A DNA stretch of 64,000 nt from Vibrio sinaloensis. Lineage in GTDB: Bacteria; Pseudomonadota; Gammaproteobacteria; Enterobacterales; Vibrionaceae. The stretch lies in NCBI RefSeq assembly GCF_000808535.1, contig NZ_JWLV01000001.1, forward strand, positions 434,001 through 498,000. Direction: 5' to 3'. The translations under genes and the position numbers were made by a program. Shown piece after piece: positions 1-8,631 of the stretch (position 1 is its first letter; each line of letters begins with the position of its first letter). Below the pieces are notes generated by a model that saw only the letters and a list, made by a program, of their open reading frames with translations, was not told the DNA's origin and did not search any database.

Positions 1-65
1 GTACTATTACACCCAGCCAAAACAAGACCAGCAGCGACAAGTGTTGCGATCTTTGAATACTTCAT
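1..65 (-). CDS. Lipoprotein, N-terminal fragment (runs off left edge)
   Basis: The first 65 bases read on the minus strand start with ATG and encode MKYSKIATLVAAGLVLAGCN, a short basic start, a hydrophobic core and a lipobox LAGC at residues 16-19. This is a signal peptidase II (lipoprotein) signal, so the product should be attached to the membrane through Cys19. The rest lies outside the window and the function cannot be read. Its ATG shares one base with the TAA stop of the upstream lipoprotein gene (TAATG), which implies translational coupling in one operon with the next two genes. Confidence 0.75.
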   Translation of the reverse strand, partial: MKYSKIATLVAAGLVLAGCNS

Positions 66-781
66 TACGAGTTAACTTTCTCTGCTAAAACTTTGTCTAG
101 GTTCTCTAGTTGCTCGATTGTGTTTTGGTCTAGAGAAATCATGTTGTTTGCATCGTAAACAAGAACAGAACGAGCTTTCATCTCATTGTAAGCTTCAACT
201 ACTGGCACTTCTTCTTTTGCTTCTTCATCTTCCTCAGACTCACTTGAGAAGTAAGACACTGCGTTGCCGAACCCTGCCATTGCAGACTCCTGAGCAATAA
301 CTGACGCGTTTTCTGAAGCGATAAGAGCGATTTCAGCAGCTTCCAATGCAATGTCTTTAGCCAGTTCTAGGTTCTTGTCGAAAATTGAGTCAGACGCAGC
401 TTTGTACGCTTCAACTTGTGGACGAATTTTCTTGTTTTCAGCTTTGCCTTCATCGAACTCATTCATCGCAACAAGAAGCTCTTCATCACTCTTATCAGCA
501 TTGATCTTTAGGAAACCTGCCACTTCTGCATGCTTGTCTGCTAGTGTGCGGTAGTCTTGGAATACAGCACATTGACGCTCTTGAATCGACACCATCACTT
601 TAGACACTTTGTCTACAGCGTAGGATACTGGTGTGTACTCAGAGCCTAGCTCAGCACAAGATTTAACAAGGGCAGCACTCATTTCGTTGCGGTCAACGGT
701 CGCAGACTCCATACCTGGCATTGAAGAACAACCTGCTAGTGCTGCAGTGAATAGAGTAGCCATGACGGTTTTTTTAAACAT
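65..781 (-). CDS. Exported lipoprotein of unknown function
   Basis: 238 residues with a lipoprotein signal: basic MFKK, a hydrophobic stretch and lipobox LAGC with the acylated cysteine near residue 18. The mature part is acidic and mostly helical in composition, with alanine/glutamate-rich segments around residues 140-170 and a cluster of acidic residues (SSESEEDEEAKEE) near 180-192. I do not recognise a family. It sits 11 bases downstream of the next exported-protein gene and overlaps a third gene (another lipoprotein) by one base, so the three form an operon whose products are probably all in the periplasm or outer membrane. No catalytic motif is visible. Confidence 0.8.
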   Translation of the reverse strand: MFKKTVMATLFTAALAGCSSMPGMESATVDRNEMSAALVKSCAELGSEYTPVSYAVDKVSKVMVSIQERQCAVFQDYRTLADKHAEVAGFLKINADKSDEELLVAMNEFDEGKAENKKIRPQVEAYKAASDSIFDKNLELAKDIALEAAEIALIASENASVIAQESAMAGFGNAVSYFSSESEEDEEAKEEVPVVEAYNEMKARSVLVYDANNMISLDQNTIEQLENLDKVLAEKVNS

Positions 782-792
782 TTCTGTATCCT

Positions 793-1689
793 TTAGATCA
801 ATACTGAATAGATAGATTTATTAGTGAGTTTTTTAATGATTTTTTGCTCAGCAGCGTGTTTTGCCTCAGCTGAGCTAGCTTGAGATTTACCTAACACGGT
901 GATCACCTTTTGGGTCACCATATGAGATGAATTCGAATCGAAGACTTTAAGCTGAATACTTTGCTTGACGACAAAGTCGTTTCCTTGTCTTCCCTGCTGG
1001 GATTTCGTCTTGATGTAAACCGAGATACCACCTTGATTCGACGCAAATGCGTGACGCGATAGCAACTCGTGAATTTGATGAGAAAAAGCATCATTCGATG
1101 CGACAAACGAAATTGAGAGCAATTCTCTCTTTGCGTTCATCTCCTCGCTAATCTGTAGGTGTTGTGCACGGTATGACTCTGCAGCGTCGGAATCTAAAAT
1201 TCCGAGCACATCGAGCTGTACGGCACTTTTTGATACTAGCTCTTCTGCATGAAAATAGTCCTTCACACCACGCCAGTTGTTGTTGATGTTTTTGAGTTTT
1301 ATCGCAGCCGTTTGGTACGAGGCCGTTAAATTATGCTCAACCTGTTTCTGCCAGTTTTCCTTACTCAACCGATAGCGATACTCACAACCTTGTTCGCTAC
1401 ATTCATGACCTAGAACTTCCAAGTGAGGAATTTGAATAGGGAGCGAGTCAATAGAAGAACTTTGAGAGAAGAAATATTCCGATCCATGTTCTCCCTTGGT
1501 CATTGATGACTTTTCATTCACTTCAACGACGCTTAGTAAGTTAAGAGCAATCTGTATTTTTGCATCCTGCAATGCTTCCGATTCTGATTCTCCGTATCCA
1601 AGCGCATACAAATACCGCTCATCATCAGAAGCAAAAATAGCATTATTAATCAACAATGTAGAAACAAGGGCAAGAAATAAACGGGACAA
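793..1689 (-). CDS. Periplasmic protein, LPP20-like
   Basis: 298 residues. A signal peptide covers about residues 1-20 (cleavage likely after IFA-S). The mature N-terminus contains a GYGESESEALQDAKIQIA segment, which resembles the LPP20 domain seen in many secreted bacterial proteins (aromatic-glycine, then E-A-x-x-x-A-k). The start codon appears to be TTG at 1689: a stop lies in frame seven codons upstream and no ATG precedes the signal peptide. The SD is weak (GGGTTAT). First gene of an operon with two lipoproteins. LPP20 membership is my inference from the motif. The function is unknown, and a role in envelope assembly is only a guess. Confidence 0.7.
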   Translation of the reverse strand: MSRLFLALVSTLLINNAIFASDDERYLYALGYGESESEALQDAKIQIALNLLSVVEVNEKSSMTKGEHGSEYFFSQSSSIDSLPIQIPHLEVLGHECSEQGCEYRYRLSKENWQKQVEHNLTASYQTAAIKLKNINNNWRGVKDYFHAEELVSKSAVQLDVLGILDSDAAESYRAQHLQISEEMNAKRELLSISFVASNDAFSHQIHELLSRHAFASNQGGISVYIKTKSQQGRQGNDFVVKQSIQLKVFDSNSSHMVTQKVITVLGKSQASSAEAKHAAEQKIIKKLTNKSIYSVLI

Positions 1690-2255
1690 GAAAATAACCC
1701 AAAAGTACTAGTTAAAATCGGCAGGAACAATACTTAATAACGACTATTAACACAATTGACCACATAACCACCAACCCTCTCGCCGAGTGAATTTTTATTC
1801 ACAGAGAAAAGTTGTGATGTTCATTCCATAACCAGAAAAATAGACAAAACTATGACAATGTAAGCCTTTGTAAGGGCGCATAAAAAACGCGCAACCAAAA
1901 ACATATTCAACAAATTGAATTAATGTGTATTTTATTATTAGCGTATTTATTCTATAAATGTGATCTATATCTTGATCGACATAAGATTCATCGCAGTAAT
2001 TTCACATTCCTCGCTTATAAAACAAACCAGATTGTGGCTATTTTTTAGACGATAACCCTATCAAAATAAAATTTAGTCAGGTTATTATCAAGTGCAGCAC
2101 AGACATATCGAGACAATAATCCACTCAAATGGTAGAGCTTTAATACTCTTGTGGTTGATTCAAGCTTAAAAGCAGCATGATATGAAACAGCTCCATTGCC
2201 TTCGTTTTAGACGATTTCAACAGAACTCTCGACTCGCATGGGGAAGTAAGTAGTA
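1690..2255. other. Non-coding gap, AT-rich
   Basis: About 570 bases without a credible gene on either strand. It is AT-rich, especially 1900-2000, and must hold the promoter of the leftward lipoprotein operon. A TGTGA half-site occurs near 1960, but no matching second half is present, so I do not call a CRP site. No orphan terminator or strong hairpin was seen. Confidence 0.5.
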
Positions 2256-2288
2256 CAAAAATCACAACGCCAGCATTGCGCTGGCGTT
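2256..2288 (-). terminator. Terminator of carbonic anhydrase gene
   Basis: Perfect 9-bp inverted repeat AACGCCAGC (2266-2274) / GCTGGCGTT (2280-2288) with a 5-base loop, followed on the minus strand by GTGATTTTTG. It begins five bases after the stop codon of the carbonic anhydrase gene, a typical rho-independent layout. Confidence 0.8.
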
Positions 2289-2292
2289 CGTT

Positions 2293-3012
2293 TTATTGAG
2301 TTTGAGTGATGAGCCGGGCATTGAGCTTTTGCAGCGGGCGATTGTTGTTACCCATAATCTTATTGAACAACGCAGCTTGTTTAGCAGAGACCGTCTGAGG
2401 TGTTTTCAACACTAGCCATCTTACGCCCTCGGAACACGGCGGAGTGGTCAACGAACCACTAAAGCGATAGTAATCATTGGTATCGCTTAACAAAGCGCTC
2501 GCATTAATGGGAACATCTATCGGTGAGTCAGCACCTTTCTCTGGGATATTATCAAGCAACTTCGCGAGCTCACTATTGTCGTCCCCCAGTTCGAAAAAGA
2601 CGGCAACGACCGCCAAATGACCGGCTTTATCGGCATGCACAAAATGCGCTTCCAATGGGTACTCTTTTCCGTCTACGTGATTTTCAGATGGGGTGTGAAA
2701 ATGAAACTGCTTAAGCGTAAACGACTTTCCATCTATCGCTAAAGTGTTGACCCCTTCAAGTTGGGTTTGCAACGTATGACCATTATTAAGTAGCGATACA
2801 ACCTGCCCCTGATAGTCAAACGACAGTTTTTCCAGTTTGGCCTCTGTTGCTGACTCTATATTAATCGGGCTTTGGTTTGCCCCGTTCGCACATTCGGACG
2901 AAAATTCTCCCCAGTGCGATGGACCATGTTGCCCTTCGTAACCCCATTGCGCTGCGTTTGCGTTGCTCATAAATGCGGTGCAAAGCCCTAGTGCGAGTAG
3001 TGTCCTTTTCAT
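2293..3012 (-). CDS. cah: Alpha-carbonic anhydrase, periplasmic
   Basis: 239 residues. Reversible hydration of CO2 to bicarbonate in the periplasm. The signal peptide is residues 1-20 (cleaved after ANA). Alpha-class hallmarks: SPINI at 48-52, QFHFH giving zinc ligands H104 and H106, EAHFVH giving the third ligand H123, and TTPPCSEGVRW near the C-terminus (substrate pocket and disulfide Cys). The start at 3012 (MKRTLL) is chosen over an upstream in-frame ATG at 3045 because it directly begins the signal peptide and has AAGGAAC eight bases upstream. Single gene with its own terminator. It probably serves CO2/bicarbonate supply and pH homeostasis. No irregularity seen. Confidence 0.95.
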   Translation of the reverse strand: MKRTLLALGLCTAFMSNANAAQWGYEGQHGPSHWGEFSSECANGANQSPINIESATEAKLEKLSFDYQGQVVSLLNNGHTLQTQLEGVNTLAIDGKSFTLKQFHFHTPSENHVDGKEYPLEAHFVHADKAGHLAVVAVFFELGDDNSELAKLLDNIPEKGADSPIDVPINASALLSDTNDYYRFSGSLTTPPCSEGVRWLVLKTPQTVSAKQAALFNKIMGNNNRPLQKLNARLITQTQ

Positions 3013-3233
3013 ACTTGTTCCTTTTATTTGCCAACAGTGAGTCACGCATCATAAAACGGGCAGAGGCTAGAAAAGTAGTCAGTAATCTATGTTTGCAGTT
3101 TACTTTGGAGCCAGATGCTAACTCGCTGAAATTAATTTGATTATCAATGGAATTATCTGTGCTACAGGATTGATTACGCGTCAATCTTCTTGGAAACATT
3201 TCATTGCTACTTTGCTTTAGCAAACAGAACAAG

Positions 3234-3274
3234 TTGAAAAATGAGCAATATGCGCTAATATTTAGGCATATTGC
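3234..3274 (+). promoter_or_regulatory. Promoter and palindromic operator of Xre/RES module
   Basis: A -35 TTGAAA (3234-3239) and -10 TAATAT (3256-3261) are separated by 16 bases. The -10 is flanked by a perfect 9-bp inverted repeat, GCAATATGC (3245-3253) and GCATATTGC (3266-3274), with arm centres 21 bp apart, i.e. two helical turns. This is the arrangement expected for autorepression by the antitoxin's helix-turn-helix domain. Toxin-antitoxin autoregulation is established for the family. Assignment of this repeat as the operator is inference. Confidence 0.75.
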
Positions 3275-3290
3275 CAAGAGGTACAAATTT

Positions 3291-3716
3291 ATGTCTACAG
3301 CAATGGAAATGGCAGCAAATGCCAACCTCAATGCTTGGTTTGGTTGGTCGATTGACAATGAGTTAGATCTGTCAAACCTAGTTCGTGATGGTGTGGATCC
3401 GTCGGTAATCAATACCTTGATGGAACATGGGTTCAATAAACAAGAACTCAATTGGGTGATACCGAGCCGAACGCTATCTCATCGCGTTAGTAAAGCCGAG
3501 AAACTGACCCGTGATGAAAGTGCCAAAATCATCCGAGCAGCACGTTTAACAGCGCAAGCGGTCGCGGTTTTTGGCAATGAGCAAAAAGCCAACAACTGGC
3601 TCAGCAAGCCAAAGAAAAAGCTCGAAGGTCGTACGCCCAAAGAGGCAATGCAAGATGAGTTTGGTGCAAGCATTGTCGAGCAACTGCTGCTAAGAATCGA
3701 ATCTGGGTATTTTTAA
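3291..3716 (+). CDS. Antitoxin, MbcA/ParS/Xre family (DUF2384)
   Basis: 141 residues. The N-terminal half carries a divergent Xre-like helix-turn-helix (VIPSRTLSHRVSKAEKLT, about residues 56-73). The C-terminal half has the antitoxin/DUF2384 signature: AVFGNEQKANNWLSKPKKKLEGRTP, then a short helix ending in GYF. Family members bind their RES toxin and repress their own promoter. The start at 3291 is preceded by AAGAGGT at a 9-base spacing. An ATG-less upstream extension is not needed. Its TAA overlaps the toxin ATG by one base (TAATG), so the pair is translationally coupled. An inverted repeat straddling the -10 lies just upstream. Confidence 0.92.
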   Translation: MSTAMEMAANANLNAWFGWSIDNELDLSNLVRDGVDPSVINTLMEHGFNKQELNWVIPSRTLSHRVSKAEKLTRDESAKIIRAARLTAQAVAVFGNEQKANNWLSKPKKKLEGRTPKEAMQDEFGASIVEQLLLRIESGYF

Positions 3717-4165
3717 TGGCAATCCTTTGGCGCATATCTGACTTCGAAGACCTTCACGGCATCGGAGGGCTAAAAGCAAGCGGGCGTTGGCACTCACAAG
3801 GGCACTTAATCGTCTATTTGGCAGAACACCCTGCCCTCGCGCTTCTTGAAGTTATGGCTGGATTAGATATTGATCTCGAAGACCTACCCGACCGATTTAA
3901 ACTGCTCAAAGTTGAAGTCGATGACGCAGAACTCAGCCAATGTCATGTTCCAACCTTACACAATGACTGGGTGAAGAATGAGAGAGGCACACAGAGTGAA
4001 GGCAATAGCTGGCTAAAAGCCAACCAAACCTTACTTGCCAAAGTGCCTAGTGCCATTCTTCCCGAATCGACGAATTACTTATTTAACGCCAGTCACCCCA
4101 ACGCGAAACACGCAAAAATCATCGACGTAATACACTTCCCATTCGACGAACGCCTGGTTTCTTAA
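3716..4165 (+). CDS. RES-domain toxin (NAD+-consuming)
   Basis: 149 residues spanning a single RES domain. The family is named for conserved Arg, Glu and Ser. Visible here are W5-R6, the GRWHSQG block (R24), YLAEHPALALLE (E45) and FNASHPNAK near residue 122, which matches the usual N-x-x-HP segment with the conserved Ser. Characterised RES toxins degrade NAD+ (NAD+ phosphorylase or glycohydrolase activity). The exact chemistry of this one is inferred. It is directly coupled to the upstream Xre antitoxin, giving a complete type II module. All key residues look intact, so it is probably functional. Confidence 0.92.
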   Translation: MAILWRISDFEDLHGIGGLKASGRWHSQGHLIVYLAEHPALALLEVMAGLDIDLEDLPDRFKLLKVEVDDAELSQCHVPTLHNDWVKNERGTQSEGNSWLKANQTLLAKVPSAILPESTNYLFNASHPNAKHAKIIDVIHFPFDERLVS

Positions 4166-4441
4166 TGAATACAAATAGCCCCGAGTCCGACTCAGGCTTT
4201 GCCTTTCCCAACCCAGGATGGCTTTCTCTCGCCCTAAAATACGTAGTGCTTTTGCACTCGGCCGCCTGAATTAAGAATAAGACGTCAATCGCAAGCTCCG
4301 CTAGCGTTCTCAAATCCGTAACAACCTATTGATTGGAAATTGAACAGACGCTTGAAAAGCGGCATCATATATACACGATTGGCGAGTGTTAGTCGCCTAA
4401 TTTGCTTTGTATACTTCAAGAATTCATAGGTTAGGTGTGAT

Positions 4442-4888
4442 GTGAAACTATTTAAAATAGTTGGATTTCTTTTAATAACAGCTCTAACCCTAAACCTTTT
4501 TATTTCAACATTTTCGATCTTCCAGTTATCACGTTATTTAGATCTGCAAAATAGTAATAGGCAGAATGGTATCCATTATTACATTGAGGCAAGGCATAGC
4601 GAACAGATTTCAGCTAAAGACCGAACTGCAGTAACCAAGCTTCTAGCTAAAGAACTCTTTATTTTGGGGCATGAGAACACCTATTATGTCGATAGCGATG
4701 GCAATGAAAAGATGTTTGAGCCCAGCGAAGAGGATCGAATTACAAGGCTGCTAAATTTTGAGACGCAGCAAGTGTCGATTACATATATACACGAACAGCT
4801 TTGTCTGAATGCACTTTATATTACGATGCTTTTGGTTATCGTATTCATAAAAGGCAAGCTTAAAAAACGCATAGAGGAAAGCGTTTAG
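4442..4888 (+). CDS. Hypothetical membrane protein
   Basis: 148 residues with GTG as start (4442), preceded by TAGGTGTGAT. Two hydrophobic segments, residues 5-27 and about 121-138, bracket a charged, probably periplasmic domain of about 90 residues. The C-terminus is short and basic (KGKLKKRIEE). I do not recognise a family. The gene stands alone in an AT-rich stretch after the toxin-antitoxin module and before a LysE-type exporter, in a region of loosely spaced accessory genes. No catalytic motif seen. Confidence 0.6.
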   Translation: MKLFKIVGFLLITALTLNLFISTFSIFQLSRYLDLQNSNRQNGIHYYIEARHSEQISAKDRTAVTKLLAKELFILGHENTYYVDSDGNEKMFEPSEEDRITRLLNFETQQVSITYIHEQLCLNALYITMLLVIVFIKGKLKKRIEESV

Positions 4889-4952
4889 GGGTAAATTCCT
4901 CACGCACAGTATTTGCGTTTTGGTGCGTTCGCAATACCAGGAAGGGACGAAA

Positions 4953-5588
4953 ATGGACTTGAATAATCTCTTAACTTTTATGGCGGTTGCTACATTGCTC
5001 GTTATCTCTCCGGGACCTAATGGATTCCTAATAGCGAAAACGGTACCCATTTCAGGACGAAAAGCAGGATTTGCTAACATCTGGGGATTTGTCGTTGCAT
5101 TTTATGTGCATGGTACCTTATCAATTTTGGGTATCTCGGTGATCCTGTCTAAATCATCTCAGGCGTTTTTCATTTTTAAAATGTTAGGCGCCACTTATTT
5201 GGTTTGGATTGGTTTGAAAGCGATAGCAAGTGCTTTTCAAGGAAGTTCAATAGAACCCGATGTTAAACCGAACAGTAACAAAGCATCTTCCCTACGTGTA
5301 TCCTTCTTGGAAGGACTCATGACAAACGTATTGAATCCGAAAGTGTCTATGTTCTATTTGGCAGCCTTTCCTCAGTTTATTCCCAATACCGAAAGCCCAA
5401 TGAGTGCATACGTTCTAGTAACGGCACATTCTATGGTCAATTTTGTATGGTTCACCATCATGGTTATGATCCTTGCAAGAGTTAAGACGGTGACCAATAG
5501 TGCGAGGTTTAAAGCGTGGTTAAACTCAATAACGGGTTTGGTATTTATAGCTTTCGGTACAAAATTGGCCTTGATGAAAAATGACTAG
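4953..5588 (+). CDS. LysE family amino-acid exporter
   Basis: 211 residues. LysE/RhtB exporters pump amino acids or related metabolites out of the cell with proton coupling. Evidence: the family signature ISPGPNGFLIAKT at residues 18-30 in the first hydrophobic segment, GFVVAFYVHG in the second, LGATYLVWIGLKA in the third, and a second half with FLEGLMTNVLNPKVSMFYLAAFPQF. About six transmembrane segments. The start at 4953 (MDLNNL) follows GGAAGGGA. The upstream in-frame start at 4920 lacks an SD. The substrate cannot be predicted. Downstream are a GNAT and a kinase gene on the same strand with short gaps (39 and 70 bases), but these need not be an operon. Confidence 0.9.
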   Translation: MDLNNLLTFMAVATLLVISPGPNGFLIAKTVPISGRKAGFANIWGFVVAFYVHGTLSILGISVILSKSSQAFFIFKMLGATYLVWIGLKAIASAFQGSSIEPDVKPNSNKASSLRVSFLEGLMTNVLNPKVSMFYLAAFPQFIPNTESPMSAYVLVTAHSMVNFVWFTIMVMILARVKTVTNSARFKAWLNSITGLVFIAFGTKLALMKND

Positions 5589-5627
5589 CAAAGCGTTCAT
5601 AACGGATTCACTGTGCTTGGAGCAAAA

Positions 5628-6074
5628 ATGCAATATATCGAAGTAGAAAGTAGCCAGATTCCTATTGATTTACTGCTTGAAGCTGATCCTTCTGAAACGA
5701 GTGTTTCTTCATACTTATCCGACTCTTGGTGCTTTGCCGCACTAGACAATGGGCGCGCTTTAGCCGCCTGCATAGTAAAGCCACAAACTGATAGCATTGC
5801 TGAGATATTCAATATTTCTGTATATCCAAACTCACAAGGCCAAGGTATTGGTTCGGCGTTGCTTAAGTCCGTTCTGTCGCAGTTATCAAGTAAAGGAATC
5901 AAACGAGTTGAGTTGGGTACGGGAACCTTTGGTTATCAGCTAACTTATTATCAACGCCTCGGCTTTCGGGTTGATTCAATCCTCAAAGATCACTTCTTGC
6001 TGAATTATCCAGAACCGATCTATGAAAATGGAATTCAACATAAAGACATGCTGAGATTGTACTTAACGCTTTAG
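5628..6074 (+). CDS. GNAT family N-acetyltransferase
   Basis: 148 residues. The acetyl-CoA pyrophosphate-binding loop QGQGIGSALL begins at residue 70, preceded by the beta-4 strand IFNISVYPNSQ. Motif B follows as FGYQLTYYQRLGFR with the conserved Tyr. Start at 5628 because GGAG lies five bases upstream. The alternative GTG at 5613 has none. The acceptor substrate is unknown. It follows the LysE exporter by 39 bases on the same strand. Confidence 0.88.
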   Translation: MQYIEVESSQIPIDLLLEADPSETSVSSYLSDSWCFAALDNGRALAACIVKPQTDSIAEIFNISVYPNSQGQGIGSALLKSVLSQLSSKGIKRVELGTGTFGYQLTYYQRLGFRVDSILKDHFLLNYPEPIYENGIQHKDMLRLYLTL

Positions 6075-6144
6075 TATCGACATAGCCAGCATTTAAAGCG
6101 GGTATGTAACGTTTGACGACTTTGGGTTCATTTAAGGAGATACA

Positions 6145-6669
6145 TTGGAATCCTCGACTTTATACATATTTTCAGGGCTTCCGGCTTCTGGGAAATCAAC
6201 ACTGGCTAAATTGCTTTCACATCGGATTGGAGCAACATACGTTCGTATCGACACGGTAGAGCAAGGAATTCGAGACTTGTGTAATTACCAAGTTGAAGGC
6301 GAAGGTTACAGGCTTAGTTATAGAATTGTCAGAGACAACCTAGCACTTGGACTAAGTGCAGTGTCTGACTCATGCAACCCAATCGAACTGACACGAAATG
6401 AATGGCAAGAAGTCGCAGAAAGTGTGGGAGCTAGGTTCGTCAATATTGAAATTCGGTGTTCAGATGCCAAAGAGCATGAGTGTCGAGTGAACTCTCGAAA
6501 AAGTGAAGTGGAAAACCTTAACCTACCCAACTGGAAACAAGTTCAAAGTCGATACTACGAACCGTGGAGTGATAGCGTGATTACAATCGACACGGCAGGC
6601 CAAACAATAGAAGAGTCTTTCGAGGAACTGATCGACAAGCTAGGCATTAACAGGCCAACCGATAAGTGA
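6145..6669 (+). CDS. P-loop ATPase/kinase (AAA_33-like)
   Basis: 174 residues. Walker A GLPASGKST at residues 11-19, followed by RIDTVEQGIRD (substrate-side acidic segment) and a C-terminal VNSRKSE stretch typical of the lid of small nucleoside/sugar kinases and AAA_33 proteins. It probably phosphorylates a small molecule. The substrate is unknown. The start codon is TTG at 6145, supported by a strong SD, TTAAGGAGA, six bases upstream. Single gene at the end of the rightward accessory cluster. No terminator stands out after it. Confidence 0.82.
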   Translation: MESSTLYIFSGLPASGKSTLAKLLSHRIGATYVRIDTVEQGIRDLCNYQVEGEGYRLSYRIVRDNLALGLSAVSDSCNPIELTRNEWQEVAESVGARFVNIEIRCSDAKEHECRVNSRKSEVENLNLPNWKQVQSRYYEPWSDSVITIDTAGQTIEESFEELIDKLGINRPTDK

Positions 6670-6733
6670 CACTAGGTCAGCGAGCGAGAAGTGACAGGAG
6701 ATCCATTGACCTCATGCCACCGAGCCCTACTCG

Positions 6734-7279
6734 TTATTCCTCGCAATAAGTTGTGTTTGGTCGCGAGGCATCGCAGATAATGCCTCCCCACTGATAGGCC
6801 GTTTTTCCAGATACCAGCACCTTGAACCAAGGGTAGCCGTTCCAATAAGCGGCTTCTTCTTGCAAGATAACGATCGCCTGTCTCTCATAGGTTGAGCCCA
6901 CTTGCTCAGAATCCAATGTCGGTGATTCGCGAAGGACGCCGCCCCAAGAAAAGGCAAACGACTCTATCGCTTTTAAGGTTGTGAGTCGCTCTAAGCTTCG
7001 TTCTTTAAGGCAGTCAAAACTGTACTCACACTCGTTTCTCTCTGTTACCCACGCTCTCTGCACTTGGCGTAGAGTCTGTTTGTCTTTATCTAAAGCGGCG
7101 TCGCTAAGCGATTGACGATACTGTTTGGCGATCAATCGATCCAGGCTAGAGAGTTCTTGACTACCGCAAATGACGTGCTCTGCTACATGGCTGGCGTTGT
7201 CACAGTTATAACTCGGCTCCGCGTTGACGAGCATAGGAAAGGCCCCTATCAATAGAGCGGCCAAAGAGTACATTCGCAT
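6734..7279 (-). CDS. Periplasmic LprI-like (DUF1311) protein
   Basis: 181 residues. The signal peptide is about residues 1-20 (cleaved after VNA). The mature N-terminus is a DUF1311/LprI-N-type helical module: YNCDNASHVAEHVICGSQELSSLDRLIAKQYRQ and WVTERNECEYSFDCLKERSLERL, with four cysteines spaced as in that family. Residues about 110-175 form a small, SH3-like C-terminal part (REGPT-like start, YWNGYPWFKV, YQWGGIICD). LprI itself is a lysozyme inhibitor, but many DUF1311 proteins are uncharacterised, so the function is inference. Start at 7279 has GAGGTACCT directly upstream. Confidence 0.75.
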   Translation of the reverse strand: MRMYSLAALLIGAFPMLVNAEPSYNCDNASHVAEHVICGSQELSSLDRLIAKQYRQSLSDAALDKDKQTLRQVQRAWVTERNECEYSFDCLKERSLERLTTLKAIESFAFSWGGVLRESPTLDSEQVGSTYERQAIVILQEEAAYWNGYPWFKVLVSGKTAYQWGGIICDASRPNTTYCEE

Positions 7280-7445
7280 AGGTACCTCAATGATGGTCAG
7301 GATATTTGCCTAGTGTATGACGTTGCCAGCACTGAGCCAATCACCGATTTGTTTTGGGTAAGTTGTGTGGTAAGTGACGGCCAAAGATTGGGATAATCAG
7401 AGCTACCGTGACCTTGGTCAGGCTTAGGGTTCCAATTGCTCTTAT

Positions 7446-7484
7446 TGTAAAAAATGACGCCTCGAATTCAATCGAGGCGTCATT
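7446..7484 (-). terminator. Terminator downstream of tdh
   Basis: Perfect 13-bp stem AATGACGCCTCGA (7453-7465) / TCGAGGCGTCATT (7472-7484), 6-base loop, followed on the minus strand by TTTTTACAAT. It is 100 bases past the tdh stop. On the plus strand it is followed by CGTTTTCTT, so it may act in both directions. Confidence 0.8.
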
Positions 7485-7583
7485 CGTTTTCTTAGGATGC
7501 TCCATGTACAAATAATACTGTTTTGGGCATCCACTTTTCTAATAGCCATTAAGTGGCTGAGCCTTTATTGCCCTAGTCGCAAC

Positions 7584-8615
7584 CTATTCCCAATCAAGGA
7601 TAACTTTGCCAGAAAGCCCGCTACGCATGGCGTCGAAGCCTTTTTGGAAGTCATCAATCTTGTAGTGGTGAGTGATGATTGGCGTTAGATCTAGACCTGA
7701 TTGAATCAGTGAAGCCATCTTATACCACGTCTCGAACATTTCGCGGCCGTAGATGCCTTTGATAACCAAGCCTTTGAAGATAACTTGGTTCCAGTCGATG
7801 CCCATGTCTGATGGTGGAATACCTAGCAGTGCAATGCGGCCGCCGTGGTTCATTGTTGCAAGCATAGAGCTAAACGCCGCTTGAACACCTGACATTTCTA
7901 GACCTACATCGAAGCCTTCTGTCATGCCTAGCTCAGCCATAACATCTTCTAGCTTCTCTTCAGCAACGTTTACTGCGCGCGTTACGCCCATCTTACGTGC
8001 AAGGTCTAGGCGATATTCGTTTACATCTGTAATAACAACGTGGCGAGCACCAACGTGTTTCGCGACTGCCGCTGCCATGATGCCGATTGGGCCAGCACCT
8101 GTAATAAGTACGTCCTCGCCTACTAGATCGAAAGAAAGCGCTGTGTGTACTGCGTTACCAAACGGGTCAAAGATAGACGCAAGATCATCAGAGATGCCTT
8201 CAGGGATTTTGAACGCGTTGAACGCTGGAATCACTAGGTATTCTGCGAATGCACCTTCGCGGTTAACGCCCACACCAATCGTGTTACGACATAAGTGAGT
8301 ACGGCCGCCACGACAGTTACGACAGTGACCACAGGTGATGTGACCTTCGCCAGATACACGGTCACCGATTTCAAAGCCACGCACTTCCTGACCAATTTCA
8401 ACCACTTCGCCCACGTACTCGTGACCAACAACCATAGGCACTGGGATGGTCTTTTGTGACCATTCGTCCCAGTTGTAGATGTGTACGTCTGTACCACAGA
8501 TCGCGGTTTTCTTAATTTTAATCAGAATGTCGTTGTGGCCAACTTGCGGTTTTTCAACCTCAGTCATCCAGATGCCTTCTTCAGGCTTTAGCTTAGAAAG
8601 AGCTTTGATTTTCAT
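7584..8615 (-). CDS. tdh: L-threonine 3-dehydrogenase
   Basis: 343 residues, close to the 341 of the E. coli enzyme. It oxidises L-threonine to 2-amino-3-ketobutyrate with NAD+, in the cytoplasm. Zinc-dependent medium-chain dehydrogenase features: catalytic-zinc Cys40 in AICGTD and H65-E66 in GHEYVGE, structural-zinc cysteines at 95, 98, 101 and 109, and the nucleotide-binding [10 protein letters not shown]. It lies 79 bases after kbl in the same direction, the standard kbl-tdh operon for threonine breakdown to glycine and acetyl-CoA. An intercistronic hairpin separates the two. SD AGGTAACA precedes the ATG. Confidence 0.98.
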   Translation of the reverse strand: MKIKALSKLKPEEGIWMTEVEKPQVGHNDILIKIKKTAICGTDVHIYNWDEWSQKTIPVPMVVGHEYVGEVVEIGQEVRGFEIGDRVSGEGHITCGHCRNCRGGRTHLCRNTIGVGVNREGAFAEYLVIPAFNAFKIPEGISDDLASIFDPFGNAVHTALSFDLVGEDVLITGAGPIGIMAAAVAKHVGARHVVITDVNEYRLDLARKMGVTRAVNVAEEKLEDVMAELGMTEGFDVGLEMSGVQAAFSSMLATMNHGGRIALLGIPPSDMGIDWNQVIFKGLVIKGIYGREMFETWYKMASLIQSGLDLTPIITHHYKIDDFQKGFDAMRSGLSGKVILDWE

Positions 8616-8631
8616 ATTGTTACCTAATTCA

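Noticed and set aside
1955..1980. CRP site in the gap before the lipoprotein operon
   Set aside because: A TGTGA half-site is present, but no TCACA at the right spacing.
2861..3451. 196-codon minus-strand frame over the carbonic anhydrase start and antitoxin
   Set aside because: Antisense to the Xre antitoxin and to its operator; composition is that of a shadow frame.
4166..6733. Integron gene cassettes with attC sites
   Set aside because: Single small genes with short gaps suggested cassettes, but no attC-like paired core sites were found between them.
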